The notes under the pieces were generated by a model. The model made no database searches. It had not been told where the DNA came from and was given only the letters and a program-made list of their open reading frames with translations. DNA of 64,000 nucleotides, taken from positions 1 to 64,000 of the forward strand of contig JACJYA010000016.1 in the NCBI GenBank assembly GCA_020636315.1, in the 5' to 3' direction. The translations under genes and the position numbers were made by a program. Origin of the DNA: Lewinellaceae bacterium (GTDB lineage: Bacteria; Bacteroidota; Bacteroidia; Chitinophagales; Saprospiraceae). Of the stretch, positions 18,463-27,857 are shown one piece after another (the first letter of the stretch is position 1; every line of letters starts with the position of its first letter).

Positions 18463-21306
18463 TTAAAACTGCATCAAAAACTCCGTCAGGTTCTCTTCGG
18501 GGCCAAGATTCATCTTCCGGCGCAGGCGATAGCGTTTGTTTTCAACTCCGCGAAGGGAAATATTGAGCAAGGGGGAAATGTCCTTGGAGGTGAGGTTCAT
18601 TTTCAGGTAAGCGGCCAGGCGGAGGTCGCCGGGAGTGAGGTCAGGATAAGCTTCCTTTAGCCGTTTAAAGAACTGGTCATGCACCTGGTTGAAGTTGGAT
18701 TCAAACACCTCCCAGTCTTCCTCACTGCTGAGGTGGCTGTCGATCTGGCGGATCATTTTTTGAAGGTTTTGCCCCGGGTGTTCCACTTCTTTCTTCTTTC
18801 TGAGGTGGCTGAGTTCCTTTTTCAACCGGACCAGCATTTCGTTCTTTCTCACCAGTTCCATGGTGGAGTCCGCCAGCTTTCGGCTCTTGTTCATCAGTTC
18901 TGCCTGGAGCATTTCATTCCTGGACTGGACCCGTTGTTGTTGCAGCTCCCGTTCCTTCTGTATTTCCAGGCGCCGGCGCTGGCGTTCCATCCGGTTTTCG
19001 TGAACCCTGTACAAATACATTCCCAGAAGGGCCAAAAGGGCCAGGCCGGTGAGTTTCACCCAAAATGCCTGGTACCAATGCGGCTCGATGACGAAAGCGA
19101 ACGAGGCGGCCTGGGAAGAAAGTGCGGATTGCACCTGGAAGGTATAACTCCCCGAAGGCAGGTTGATGTATTCTTTGGAATATTCTCTGCCGAATGCCGT
19201 CCATTCTTCTTCAAAACCTTTCAGGCGGCACCGCAGCTTTATATCCTGGATATAAAAAGGGAGCCCGAAAGAAAAACGCAGGCGGTTTTCCGAGGGGGAC
19301 AATATCAAAGGGCTTTCCAGAGCTCCTGCCGCGAGAGCTCCATCTCCCCGGCTTTTTATTTCCACAAAGGAGATGATCGGAGCCGGAATGTTTAATTCTC
19401 TGATATGACCGGCCCTTCCTGTGTGAAAAATGGCATAGCCTTCTTCCGTGCCGAGGAGGTAAACCGTATCACTCAGCCCGATAATGCGCTCATTATCAGG
19501 AACCAGGGACACACCCAGCCAGGAGTGTTGTTCTCCGTCAACAAACTCCACGTGGTCTGGAAAGGCCCTGAACAAGGCTCCACCCCGGCCGGGCAGCCAC
19601 TTTTCGTTTCCCTGATATTCAGGAAAAGCCTCTTGTTCCGGAATTGCCTTTACCTCCTCCGGCTCCGTATTGAAGGCCAGTTGCCCGGAATCCGGCCAGA
19701 TGAATACCTTTTGGCCCCAGTAGGAAATGTCTGCACTGATTTCCTGAAAAGGGGGATAACCGGGCACTGCCGGCAGAGGCACAGGTTCTGCTATTCTCAG
19801 CCCTTCGCTGAAGCGCAAACAGAATACGCCCTGATGAGGATGGGCGATCCACAGGCGGTTCCTGGCGTCAAAAAAAGCATCTCTGGCCGGAGAGGAAAAG
19901 CCTTCCACAGTATGGGAAAACGCCCATCGCCCTTCCTGACTGCGGGCCAGGACGGCCAATCCGGTATAGGTAGCCAATAGCAAACACTCCTCCCGGAAAG
20001 GTACTTCGAGAATATGATAAACTCCGGTGGAAGAATAGAGTGGCTCCATCGCATTTTCCTTCACCTGGAACACCCCGGAATTGTGGGCGCAGAGCAGCTT
20101 CCCATCCAAAACCTTGAGTTCCCATACCTGCCCCTGGCTGCCGGGCACCAGGCGGAAACTATCCCCCTGACGGGAAGGCCAGGCCTTAAAGAAGACGCCC
20201 TGATTGGTGCCGATATAAAGGCGGCCATTGAAAAGAGCCGCGGCAAAAACGGACCCCGCCACCCCTCTTTTGTCCGAAAAATAGGCCAGAGAAGAATTGG
20301 TGACGACCAGGTCAATGCCCTTGTCCAAAGCAACCCACAGATTCTTGTCCTCATCTTCGTACAAGGCAAGGACGGTGTTGTTCTGCAGGCCATTCTCCTG
20401 GTTGATGTGAAAGGCCAGTTCTCCTTCGGAATCGATGATGTAAACCCCATCCAGTATCGTTCCGATGGCCATATTCCCATTCGACAGCCGGAGGCCTTTA
20501 TTCACCTGTACGGAAGCCAGCCTGTTATTGACTGAAGCTTCCCAGTGGGTTAACCGGCCTGCTTCGTATCGATACAGGCCATCATCCTGAGTTGCGACCA
20601 GAAACTCAGAGCTCTTGGACGGAAGGATGGCCGCTACTCTTTTTCCGGCTAAGGGCTCACTTCCTTCCAGAAAACTAAATTGTCCGTCAGGAAGATACTC
20701 ATAGAGCCCTTCATGGATGGCCGGCACCAGTATCCTCCCCTCCACTTCGCGGATGAACATGACGTTGCCCGGCGGAGGGATCACTTCCACCGCTCCTTCC
20801 CTATAACGGTACAGGGTAGAAAAAGACTGAAAAAAAAGGCCCTGGCTGGTGGAAAGAAAGTGCCAGATCTCTTCCCGCTCCGTCCTTTCGTACTCTACAC
20901 CTTCTAAAACGGAGTGGAAGGTGACTTTCCCCGTTTCATCCGGCGCCCAAAAACCCGCGTTGGCGTAACTGCCGGTAAAAACTTTGCCATCCTCCATGCA
21001 GGCCACCGCCCTGGCCACCCGGCCACCCGGTAATGGAAACGTGTACCAATGGGTGCCGTCATACATCAGAAGCCCTCCGGAATTGCCAAAGTACATCCGC
21101 CTGTCCGCCCCCTGGCAGATGCTCCAGTTCTGGTTCTGGCCCTGGTATTGCTGCCGGGTGAAATGAATGACGCGAGGCACTTCCTGGGCGCCGGCAATGC
21201 CCGGCAACAGAAAGTAAAACAAGAAGGAAAGAAGGATAACCCTTCCCGCGATCCCTCCTTTAACGGCCGGCTTGCTAAAACTCCACAATGACATGTTTCT
21301 GGCCAT
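18463..21306 (-). CDS. Membrane propeller sensor fused to LuxR-type HTH (PUL regulator)
   Basis: A 947-aa protein. An N-terminal membrane/signal segment lies at about 20-40 (VILLSFLFYFLLPGIAGAQ). A long periplasmic beta-propeller built of two-component-regulator repeats follows, then a Y_Y_Y domain (KEYINLPSGSYTFQVQS), a transmembrane helix at about 750-768 (LTGLALLALLGMYLY), an Arg/Glu-rich coiled coil (about 770-850) and a C-terminal helix-turn-helix (about 886-947, LTPGDLRLAAYLKMNLTSKDISPLLNISLRGVENKRYRLRRKM). There is no histidine-kinase, ATPase or receiver domain, so this is a one-component transmembrane sensor-regulator rather than a hybrid two-component system. Immediately upstream of susC on the same strand, it probably senses an oligosaccharide and switches the locus on. 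Confidence 0.88.
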   Translation of the reverse strand: MARNMSLWSFSKPAVKGGIAGRVILLSFLFYFLLPGIAGAQEVPRVIHFTRQQYQGQNQNWSICQGADRRMYFGNSGGLLMYDGTHWYTFPLPGGRVARAVACMEDGKVFTGSYANAGFWAPDETGKVTFHSVLEGVEYERTEREEIWHFLSTSQGLFFQSFSTLYRYREGAVEVIPPPGNVMFIREVEGRILVPAIHEGLYEYLPDGQFSFLEGSEPLAGKRVAAILPSKSSEFLVATQDDGLYRYEAGRLTHWEASVNNRLASVQVNKGLRLSNGNMAIGTILDGVYIIDSEGELAFHINQENGLQNNTVLALYEDEDKNLWVALDKGIDLVVTNSSLAYFSDKRGVAGSVFAAALFNGRLYIGTNQGVFFKAWPSRQGDSFRLVPGSQGQVWELKVLDGKLLCAHNSGVFQVKENAMEPLYSSTGVYHILEVPFREECLLLATYTGLAVLARSQEGRWAFSHTVEGFSSPARDAFFDARNRLWIAHPHQGVFCLRFSEGLRIAEPVPLPAVPGYPPFQEISADISYWGQKVFIWPDSGQLAFNTEPEEVKAIPEQEAFPEYQGNEKWLPGRGGALFRAFPDHVEFVDGEQHSWLGVSLVPDNERIIGLSDTVYLLGTEEGYAIFHTGRAGHIRELNIPAPIISFVEIKSRGDGALAAGALESPLILSPSENRLRFSFGLPFYIQDIKLRCRLKGFEEEWTAFGREYSKEYINLPSGSYTFQVQSALSSQAASFAFVIEPHWYQAFWVKLTGLALLALLGMYLYRVHENRMERQRRRLEIQKERELQQQRVQSRNEMLQAELMNKSRKLADSTMELVRKNEMLVRLKKELSHLRKKKEVEHPGQNLQKMIRQIDSHLSSEEDWEVFESNFNQVHDQFFKRLKEAYPDLTPGDLRLAAYLKMNLTSKDISPLLNISLRGVENKRYRLRRKMNLGPEENLTEFLMQF

Positions 21307-21374
21307 GAGTATTCTTCAACTATCCCAAACTGTACCAATAATTGGCCGGGCATATCTGGCCTAGGCAGGCTAAA

Positions 21375-21438
21375 ATTAAGCGGCAATGGGCATACCTCTT
21401 CCTATGGCTACGGCAGCCGAAGGAAATTGCCGCTTAAT
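21375..21438. repeat. Long-loop inverted repeat (13-bp arms)
   Basis: ATTAAGCGGCAAT (21375-21387) pairs perfectly with ATTGCCGCTTAAT (21426-21438), loop 38 nt. It lies between the small lipoprotein gene and the regulator gene, 8 nt before the tight hairpin at 21446-21476. The layout matches 4994-5125. Confidence 0.75.
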
Positions 21439-21445
21439 ATGGGCC

Positions 21446-21476
21446 CTTAAGCGGTAAATTCCCTTTACCGCTTAAG
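21446..21476. repeat. Tight hairpin, 13-bp perfect stem, TTCCC loop
   Basis: CTTAAGCGGTAAA (21446-21458), loop TTCCC, TTTACCGCTTAAG (21464-21476). Compared with 5095-5125, the loop is identical while stem positions change in matched pairs, which keeps the pairing intact. Confidence 0.8.
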
Positions 21477-21535
21477 TTCCAAAACGCAAATTAAGCAAAG
21501 GAATTTATCCCTCAAAATAGGAAGTATCCAGAAAA

Positions 21536-22093
21536 CTACTCCCCTACTATTCCCCGGATGTTCCAGTTGACGCTTTCGCCGGTTCGCTGTTCATAGGTGC
21601 TCCACTCTCCATCGTTTCCGGAGAACAGCCAGTCGCCTCCGGGCACATTGGGGCCGGCGTCACACCCAATAGACTGCTGGCGCACAGGGTGGGTGAAGGC
21701 AATACTGATCCAAAGTTCCTCTCCATCAAGAGGAAGGGGGTTGCGCAGCTCGTGCGTATTCCAGGCAGGCGCCTGCACCCTGTCGGTCACATCAGCAGAG
21801 TACAGGAGCTGGCCGGGCTCCCCGCCATTGCCCGGGCCATAGAGCCTGACCTTGCACGAGGCCGGCTCTATGCCCATAAACCAGGAGACTTCGATGAGGT
21901 TTTTCCCCTGGTAAGCACCGGTTTCAGAAGCAGGGAACCGGGCTGCTGCTTCGTAATCCCCGGCGGACAGGACCGGCCCGGTGGCATTGGCCCCGTCATA
22001 GCTCAGTACATTATCTCCGGAGGGCGCGGGCGAGTTGTCTTTCTGGCAAGCGCTGAAGAACACTAGCGCCAGCATAAAGAAGGTTCTTTTCAT
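21536..22093 (-). CDS. Small lipoprotein of unknown function
   Basis: A 185-aa lipoprotein: signal with lipobox Cys16 (FFSACQKD), a Pro/Ser/Asn linker, then one beta-rich domain (about 30-185) containing SYDGANATGPVLSAGDYEAAARFPAS, KVRLYGPGNGGEPGQLLYSADV and GEELWISIAFTHP. The pattern resembles a jelly-roll module of the kind found as 'choice-of-anchor'-like repeats in secreted Bacteroidota proteins, but no named family is recognised. It stands alone between the glycan locus and a long AT-rich region. Confidence 0.7.
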   Translation of the reverse strand: MKRTFFMLALVFFSACQKDNSPAPSGDNVLSYDGANATGPVLSAGDYEAAARFPASETGAYQGKNLIEVSWFMGIEPASCKVRLYGPGNGGEPGQLLYSADVTDRVQAPAWNTHELRNPLPLDGEELWISIAFTHPVRQQSIGCDAGPNVPGGDWLFSGNDGEWSTYEQRTGESVNWNIRGIVGE

Positions 22094-22781
22094 GGTATTG
22101 TTTCATGCTTTTTCCAAATATACAGCGCTAAAGGCGGCAACGCACCTTCAGCCGGCTTAAAGTTGTGTTAAGGTAGCCTGAGAGTACCTTCATAGAAGTA
22201 AATACAACATTCAAAATAGTAATACTTTGTTTTCTAATTGATTATTCTGCCATTTGTCAAGCCTTAATTGCCAAAAACTTCAACATTATTTTTCCTTAAC
22301 CTACTTTTTTTCTAATAATTCTACTTAACACCTAGATTTTTTGATAATTAAAACAAAAAAATATATTTTTACAACGTAAAAGCAAATCCCTTAAACTACT
22401 GTTTAGTCATTTCCCTTATTAGTGTCTAACAATTAAGTATTTGTCCCACACTTATTTCCGGGCATTTCTAGTGGCCGGAAGGTGATGCCTTTTAGGCAAT
22501 AAGTCGCAAAAAGCACCAAAATTCACATTATATTCAAAAGGGCTGAGGTATCGCGATTATCCCTGGGGGTCTTTGTGGTACGCAGCATTTTCCATTTACC
22601 GATTTCCTGTAAAAGTTGAGTTGGCCAACATTCTATTGGTATCTATAACCTTATCCGGGTGAACGGCCCGGGGCAAGAGTGGAATCTTAATCTCATAACT
22701 AACCGTGTATGGGCCTGATAGCCTATGCCTTTTAGATGGTAACCTATTGAGTTTTTAACCTTAAACCTAATTTTATTAGTG
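22094..22781. promoter_or_regulatory. Long AT-rich intergenic region upstream of multicopper oxidase
   Basis: 688 bp with no supported gene. The left half is strongly AT-rich, the right half less so. It presumably holds divergent promoters for the lipoprotein (minus) and the oxidase (plus), but no clean TAnnTTTG element with correct spacing was found. A small foldable segment is visible at about 22482-22520: TGCC-TTTTA-GGCA nested inside GGTG...CACC. Confidence 0.4.
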
Positions 22782-25022
22782 ATGAACTCTACAAATAATA
22801 GACGACCCTTGAACATGGTGCTTATGCTGGCGGCCTTGCTATTGGCTTCGTGGGCCAGCCAGGCACAAGTCACCCTACTTGATGCGGCTTCGCATGACAA
22901 GTTTTTTACTGAGATCCCAAAACCAGGGAGGATAGATGTCACCAATGGCGCCTATATTCCCATGGAGATGAGGGAGGTGACCCAAAACCTTGGGCTTTAC
23001 GTGAATGGCGACAAGAACGGCGCCAAACTGTGGACCAAAGTTTGGGGTTATGGCCGGGAAAGAGGAACGGTCACCTACCCGGGCCCGACCTTCCTTGCCA
23101 TGAAAGATGAGGCTGTTGATATCAAATGGACCAACAACCTGCCCAACGAACACCTTTTGCCGGTAGATGAGTCCTTGCACTGGGCAGCGCCGCCCAACTA
23201 CCCGAGAAACGGACAACCGACCGTGGTCCACCTTCACGGCGGCCACACCGAGTCGGCCAGCGACGGCCTTCCCGAAGCCTGGTACACCCGCCGCTTCCGC
23301 GACAGGGGCCCGACATGGGTAAAGAAAGTTTACCATTACGACAACGACCAGGAAGCTGCTACGCTCTGGTACCACGACCACGCACTGGGAATTACCCGCC
23401 TGAACGTTTATGCCGGACTTGCCGGTTTCTACCTGCTGCGCGACGATAACGAAAATGGACTAATCGAGGACGAGGTCCTTCCCGGCGGAGATTTCGAGCG
23501 GGAGATTGTGGTCCAGGATCACATGTTCACCAGCGATGGAGCGCATTTCCTGCCCAGCAAGACCGGCGATCCCTGGTTCGGTGATCCGGATGATCCTCTG
23601 ACCTTGCCTTTGGATCCAAGCGTCGTAGCTGAATTTTTTGGCAATTTCATTCTTGTCAACGGCGTTGCATGGCCAAAAATGACGACGAAGCAAACGAAGT
23701 ATCGCCTCCGCATGCTGAACGGCTCCGATTCCCGTTTCTACGTATTCTACCTGGAAAAGGAAGGAAACGAAGGAACCAAAGAGCAGTTTATGCAGATCGG
23801 TACGGACGATGGCCTTCTGGAAAGCCCCGTTCCCATCTATGAACTGGTCCTCGCACCAGGCGAGCGCGCTGACATCGTCGTAGATTTCTCCGGCTATGAA
23901 GCCGGCGACCGGATACTCATGAAGAATCGCGGGCCGGACGAACCTTTCCGCGGCATCTATCCAGCTGGCCATCCGTTGGCCGGAGGCCTGAAAGATGGAG
24001 AAGGCGGGCTTTTGGATGAAGCAGACGAGGCAACCACCGGAAAGATCATGGCTTTTGACATTGTAGGTGGCTCGGCTCCTTCGTTCAGCGTCAATACCGG
24101 TACTACGCTGCGGGACCCGATCATGAGATATGACGAAGGTGACGCGGACAACGTTCGCAAAGTGGCTTTCTTTGAAGGAATGGATGCCCTTGGCCGCCTG
24201 CAGCCGCTGCTGGGAGTCATTAATGGTGACCTGCCCAAGTCAGCCGGCCCGCTCAATGGTTCTCTGGCGTGGTTTGAGCCCATTACCGAGAACCCCATGC
24301 TGAACGATGTTGAGCTGTGGGAAGCTTATAACCTCACTGAAGATGCTCACCCCATGCACCTTCACCTGGTATCCTTCCAGATCCTGGACAGGGTTCCGAT
24401 AGATGCAGAGGCCATCGGTGTTACCCCACAACCACAGGTGGAACACCATACTGCCCATACCGGAATGTATGGAACAGGCGGCTATGTCAGAGAAAGCGAC
24501 CTTGCCGGCAATGTTGACTGGCTCAATGCTGAAGATCCTGCGCCCAACGAAGATGGCTGGAAGGATACTTTCATCCTGCCTCCAGGCTATATGGCAAGGG
24601 TCATCGCCAAGTTCGACCGCCCGGGCCGCTACGTATGGCACTGCCATATCCTCTCTCACGAGGACCACGAGATGATGCGCCCGTATGAGGTAGTGGAAGC
24701 AATCCCGCGCCCGGCCGTACCGGTTATCGAGGACTTCGCAGTTGCTGAAGCTACACTCGCGCCCAGCTTCCCGAACCCATCTACCGGCCCGACCACCATT
24801 CCGTTCTTCCTGCCTACAGATGAAGACATCCTTCTGACTGTAATGGATTTTGACGGCAAAGTGGTTAAGCAACTGGCATTCGGCCATTATCCCGCCGGCA
24901 ACCACACCGTCGAGTGGGACGGCACCAACTCTGCCGGCACTCCGGTAGCCAGCGGCGTTTACATCTATCAGCTGAACACATCTGATAATGTTTATGGCCA
25001 GCAGATGATCATTCAACGCTAG
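22782..25022 (+). CDS. Secreted multicopper oxidase (CotA/bilirubin-oxidase-like) with T9SS C-terminal domain
   Basis: Start chosen at the ATG at 22782; a GTG sits one codon earlier. 746 aa, signal peptide 1-29 (SWASQAQ). Copper-site motifs are complete: HLHGGH (His150, His152), WYHDHALG (His198, His200), HPMHLH, and the C-terminal HCHILSHEDHEMM with the type 1 Cys and axial Met. The length before the tail and the HLHGG/WYHDH spacing fit the CotA/bilirubin oxidase group, which couples one-electron oxidation of phenolics, bilirubin or metals to reduction of O2 to water. The last about 85 residues (PSFPNPSTGPTTIPFFLP... GVYIYQLNT) form a FlgD-like T9SS sorting domain, so it is exported to the surface or medium. 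Monocistronic, ending at a strong terminator. Confidence 0.93.
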   Translation: MNSTNNRRPLNMVLMLAALLLASWASQAQVTLLDAASHDKFFTEIPKPGRIDVTNGAYIPMEMREVTQNLGLYVNGDKNGAKLWTKVWGYGRERGTVTYPGPTFLAMKDEAVDIKWTNNLPNEHLLPVDESLHWAAPPNYPRNGQPTVVHLHGGHTESASDGLPEAWYTRRFRDRGPTWVKKVYHYDNDQEAATLWYHDHALGITRLNVYAGLAGFYLLRDDNENGLIEDEVLPGGDFEREIVVQDHMFTSDGAHFLPSKTGDPWFGDPDDPLTLPLDPSVVAEFFGNFILVNGVAWPKMTTKQTKYRLRMLNGSDSRFYVFYLEKEGNEGTKEQFMQIGTDDGLLESPVPIYELVLAPGERADIVVDFSGYEAGDRILMKNRGPDEPFRGIYPAGHPLAGGLKDGEGGLLDEADEATTGKIMAFDIVGGSAPSFSVNTGTTLRDPIMRYDEGDADNVRKVAFFEGMDALGRLQPLLGVINGDLPKSAGPLNGSLAWFEPITENPMLNDVELWEAYNLTEDAHPMHLHLVSFQILDRVPIDAEAIGVTPQPQVEHHTAHTGMYGTGGYVRESDLAGNVDWLNAEDPAPNEDGWKDTFILPPGYMARVIAKFDRPGRYVWHCHILSHEDHEMMRPYEVVEAIPRPAVPVIEDFAVAEATLAPSFPNPSTGPTTIPFFLPTDEDILLTVMDFDGKVVKQLAFGHYPAGNHTVEWDGTNSAGTPVASGVYIYQLNTSDNVYGQQMIIQR

Positions 25023-25062
25023 ATTCCCTCTATTTAGGATACCAATATTGAATGAATAGAAG

Positions 25063-25091
25063 GCCTGCCCGCGAACGCGGGCAGGCTTTTT
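25063..25091 (+). terminator. Rho-independent terminator of multicopper oxidase gene
   Basis: GCCTGCCCGCG (25063-25073) pairs with CGCGGGCAGGC (25076-25086), followed by TTTTT. It lies 41 bp after the oxidase stop. Confidence 0.9.
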
Positions 25092-25113
25092 ATTTTGCTT
25101 TTATGTAATTTCC

Positions 25114-26199
25114 TCAGATCCTCTGGCTCATTCTCCATGCCCTTGCCAGCATAATTACCCGGTCGTAGTTTTTCATGCCTTCATGGATGCCCTGCGACTT
25201 CAGATAAGCATCATAAGCGTAATAGCGGAACCGGGGCATAATGTCCGGGTACCGTTTCAGCACTTCATTTATGGCGTCGAGGTCAGATTGAATGCCAAGG
25301 GGAAGGCTTTCCCTGAACTCTCTGTATTTTTCAGGTTCGTATTGGAGGTAGTCGGCAGCCAGAGTACGCCAGTAATTGAGATGGCCGACGTAGGCGATCA
25401 AAGGGTCTTCAGACTGAATGCAGGCCAGATATCCCAGAAAATTGCAGGTGCCCTCATCGCCAAAACCGTAGCCATGAGCAAGCTCGTGGGCCATAACATA
25501 AGGCTTTTGAAGGGGGTGAAGGCCTGCATCGACATGCCCTTCGCCCGTAAATGGGAAATACAGGCCGGAGGAGCTGAAGCGCAGGAAAACCCCTTTCGGA
25601 TAAACATAAAGGCCACGTACTCTGCCAACGGTGGAAAAACCATGCTGGGAAAGCCAGTTCTCCAGTTCTGACCGCAGTTTGTTTTCCAGATTCTCCGGAA
25701 GCATATCTTTGGAGATGGGTTCGCGGGTAGCGCCGGGGATTTGATTCCTCAGCCGTTTGATCACTTCTGCTTCATGATTGAATTCTTCTTTTAACTCTGA
25801 AAAGGACAGCGGCTCGAGCTCCAGGCCCATCTGTTCTTCTATGGGCTGGCGCCCGTAGTTGAACCCCCACAGCACCAGAAAGAAGAAAATTCCTCCCCCC
25901 AGAAAGGCGGCTGTTCCCAGTAACCCATCCAGCCCTTTTTTCCAGAGCGAAGGGTAACCCCGCCGCCACCAACCAGCCACTTTCCTAACAAGAAAGTAAA
26001 TGAGGCCAATAAGAAAAGGGTAGATCAAAGGCACCGGAAACCAGGCGAAGAGGTAGTCGATCAGCCAACGCAGGATGGGAAACACCCCCCGGCTGTAATA
26101 ACTTTCGACAATCTCAGGATGCCCTGAAAGGACAGCGCGTAAAACCAGCGTTGCTGCGCCCATAAGGATCCAGGCCAGCTTTGTTTTTGTATTTGACAT
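25114..26199 (-). CDS. DUF3810 membrane protein, zincin-like
   Basis: 361 aa. N-terminal hydrophobic helices lie at about 8-22, 55-72 and 95-113, followed by a soluble C-terminal domain with the zinc-metallopeptidase motif HELAH (238-242; catalytic candidate Glu239) and a downstream GDEGTCNFLGYLAC segment that could supply the third ligand (Glu249). Architecture and length match the DUF3810 family of Bacteroidota. The substrate is unknown. A peptidase role at the membrane is inferred from HExxH only. It is convergent with the multicopper oxidase gene and divergent from trxA. Confidence 0.85.
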   Translation of the reverse strand: MSNTKTKLAWILMGAATLVLRAVLSGHPEIVESYYSRGVFPILRWLIDYLFAWFPVPLIYPFLIGLIYFLVRKVAGWWRRGYPSLWKKGLDGLLGTAAFLGGGIFFFLVLWGFNYGRQPIEEQMGLELEPLSFSELKEEFNHEAEVIKRLRNQIPGATREPISKDMLPENLENKLRSELENWLSQHGFSTVGRVRGLYVYPKGVFLRFSSSGLYFPFTGEGHVDAGLHPLQKPYVMAHELAHGYGFGDEGTCNFLGYLACIQSEDPLIAYVGHLNYWRTLAADYLQYEPEKYREFRESLPLGIQSDLDAINEVLKRYPDIMPRFRYYAYDAYLKSQGIHEGMKNYDRVIMLARAWRMSQRI

Positions 26200-26379
26200 A
26201 GGCCATCTGTTGGCTTTCCTAACTCAAACGGATTGTCAGGGCTGCTTGGTCTGCAAAATTGAAATGATTCTCAGGCAAAGAAAGTAAAAAACTTTCCCTT
26301 TGCCGGCTTGTTCTCCTTTTGTTAAAAAAATGCCCCTGCCTACTGTCCTGGCCGGGACAATGAAATGAAGTAGTTTATT

Positions 26380-26387
26380 TATATTTG
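26380..26387 (+). promoter_or_regulatory. Putative -7 element of trxA promoter
   Basis: TATATTTG matches TAnnTTTG 72 bp before the trxA ATG. No good -33 TTTG is present at the usual spacing. Confidence 0.45.
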
Positions 26388-26459
26388 CAACTCTTTATTC
26401 AAACAGGTGTTAAACAGAATTAGTACCAATAATTAACTAACCCGCAAAATCGCTAGAAT

Positions 26460-26777
26460 ATGGCATTCGAGTTCACTGATGCAAATTTCAAGGAAACTGC
26501 AATCGATACAGAAAGCGTTGCCGTGGTGGACTTCTGGGCGGAGTGGTGTGGCCCTTGCCGCATGATCGCCCCTATCATCGAAGAACTTTCCAAGGAATAC
26601 GACGGCAAGGTGGTCGTCGGAAAAGTCAACGTTGACCACAACCCGGAAGTGTCTATGAAATACGGTATTCGCAGCATCCCAACTGTCCTCATCCTGAAAA
26701 AGGGGGAAGTGGTTGACAAGCAGGTAGGCGTAACTACCAAAAAGGTGCTGGTTGACAAGATCGAATCGCACCTTTAA
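26460..26777 (+). CDS. trxA: Thioredoxin
   Basis: A 105-aa classic thioredoxin: WCGPC redox centre at 29-33, cis-proline Pro74 (SIPTVLIL), and VDFWAEWCGPCRMIAPIIEELSKEYDGKVVVGKVNVD. A cytoplasmic disulfide reductase using electrons from thioredoxin reductase. Standard family length, no signal peptide. Monocistronic, bounded by a terminator downstream. Confidence 0.97.
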   Translation: MAFEFTDANFKETAIDTESVAVVDFWAEWCGPCRMIAPIIEELSKEYDGKVVVGKVNVDHNPEVSMKYGIRSIPTVLILKKGEVVDKQVGVTTKKVLVDKIESHL

Positions 26778-26817
26778 GAGTGGCCAAAGCGTTTCTATAA
26801 ATGGCCACTGTTCTATG

Positions 26818-26851
26818 GCCCTTATTCTACTCCTGCCTGTAGAATAAGGGC
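26818..26851 (+). terminator. Terminator after trxA
   Basis: GCCCTTATTCTAC (26818-26830) and GTAGAATAAGGGC (26839-26851) form a 13-bp perfect stem with an 8-nt loop, followed by TTTC. A weaker hairpin, AGTGGCC/GGCCACT (26779-26785/26803-26809), precedes it. Confidence 0.75.
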
Positions 26852-26883
26852 TTTCTACGTTATTTAAATTTATACCCTTTCCT

Positions 26884-27813
26884 ATGAAGCTGTTAGACAA
26901 TTATGATGTGCGCGACCTGGGCAATCTGGAATTACTGGCCCGGCAGGTGGTAGAGGGGTTCATTATAGGCCTGCACAAAAGCCCGTTTCACGGTTTTTCA
27001 GTGGAATTTGCCGAGCATCGCCTGTACAACCCCGGGGAAGACACCAGAAATATCGATTGGAAAGTTTTTGCCCGGACCGACCGGCTGTTCACCAAGCGGT
27101 TCGAGGAAGAGACCAACCTCCGTTGCCAGATCGTCATCGATGCTTCTTCCTCCATGTACTTTCCCGAAGTCACCAAAACCAGTAAGGACTACATCAATAA
27201 GCTGCGCTTTTCCGCTCTGTCGGCAGCGGCGCTGATGAACCTGCTCCAACGACAGCGCGACGCTTTCGGACTGAGCATTTTCGACGAGGACGTGCGCGTC
27301 CATACCCGCTGTAAAAGCAGTACCTCCCATTATCGCCTGCTGCTTACTTACCTCGACCAGGCCATCAATAACCCCGAGCCACACCGGACTACCTCTGCTG
27401 CCAAAGCATTGCACCAGATCGCCGATTCCATCCACAAGCGTTCTATGGTGATCATCTTCAGCGATATGTTCGAACAAACGGAAAATACGGAACAGCTGTT
27501 TGCCGCCATGCAGCACCTCAAACACAGTAAACACGAGGTTGTACTTTTTCACGTAGTCGATAAATCCAAAGAGATCAATTTCGAGTTTGAGAACAGGCCT
27601 TACCTCTTTATCGATATGGAATCCGGAGAAAAAGTCCGGCTCCAGTCCAACCAGGTCAGAGATTACTACATTGAGCAGATGGCTAAATTCAAGGAGGAAC
27701 TAAAGTTCAAATGCCTGCAATACCGCATCGATTTCGTAGAGGCCGATATCAACGAAGGGTTCAGAAACATCCTGCAGTCCTTCCTGGTGAAAAGGAGTAA
27801 GATGCGGGTTTAG
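26884..27813 (+). CDS. DUF58 domain protein (vWA-like)
   Basis: 309 aa with no membrane segment. It has the DUF58 hallmark YNPGEDTRNIDWKVFARTDRLFTKRFEEETNLRCQIVIDASSSM: the first part is the DUF58 signature and VIDASSS is a MIDAS-like DxSxS metal site of a von Willebrand A fold. In many bacteria these proteins are encoded with MoxR ATPases and vWA/BatA-type membrane proteins, but no MoxR gene is next to it here. It follows trxA after a terminator. Confidence 0.88.
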   Translation: MKLLDNYDVRDLGNLELLARQVVEGFIIGLHKSPFHGFSVEFAEHRLYNPGEDTRNIDWKVFARTDRLFTKRFEEETNLRCQIVIDASSSMYFPEVTKTSKDYINKLRFSALSAAALMNLLQRQRDAFGLSIFDEDVRVHTRCKSSTSHYRLLLTYLDQAINNPEPHRTTSAAKALHQIADSIHKRSMVIIFSDMFEQTENTEQLFAAMQHLKHSKHEVVLFHVVDKSKEINFEFENRPYLFIDMESGEKVRLQSNQVRDYYIEQMAKFKEELKFKCLQYRIDFVEADINEGFRNILQSFLVKRSKMRV

Positions 27814-27824
27814 GGGATTTGTGA

Positions 27825-27857
27825 TTCGTTGTTCGTTGTTCGTTGTTCGTTGTTCGT
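27825..27857. repeat. 7-bp tandem repeat (TTCGTTG)n
   Basis: Four perfect TTCGTTG units from 27825 to 27852, then a decayed TTCGTCC to about 27859. It lies in the gap between the convergent DUF58 and LytTR genes. Confidence 0.85.

Noticed and set aside
22779..22781. GTG start for the multicopper oxidase
   Set aside because: An ATG follows immediately at 22782 and gives the same signal peptide.
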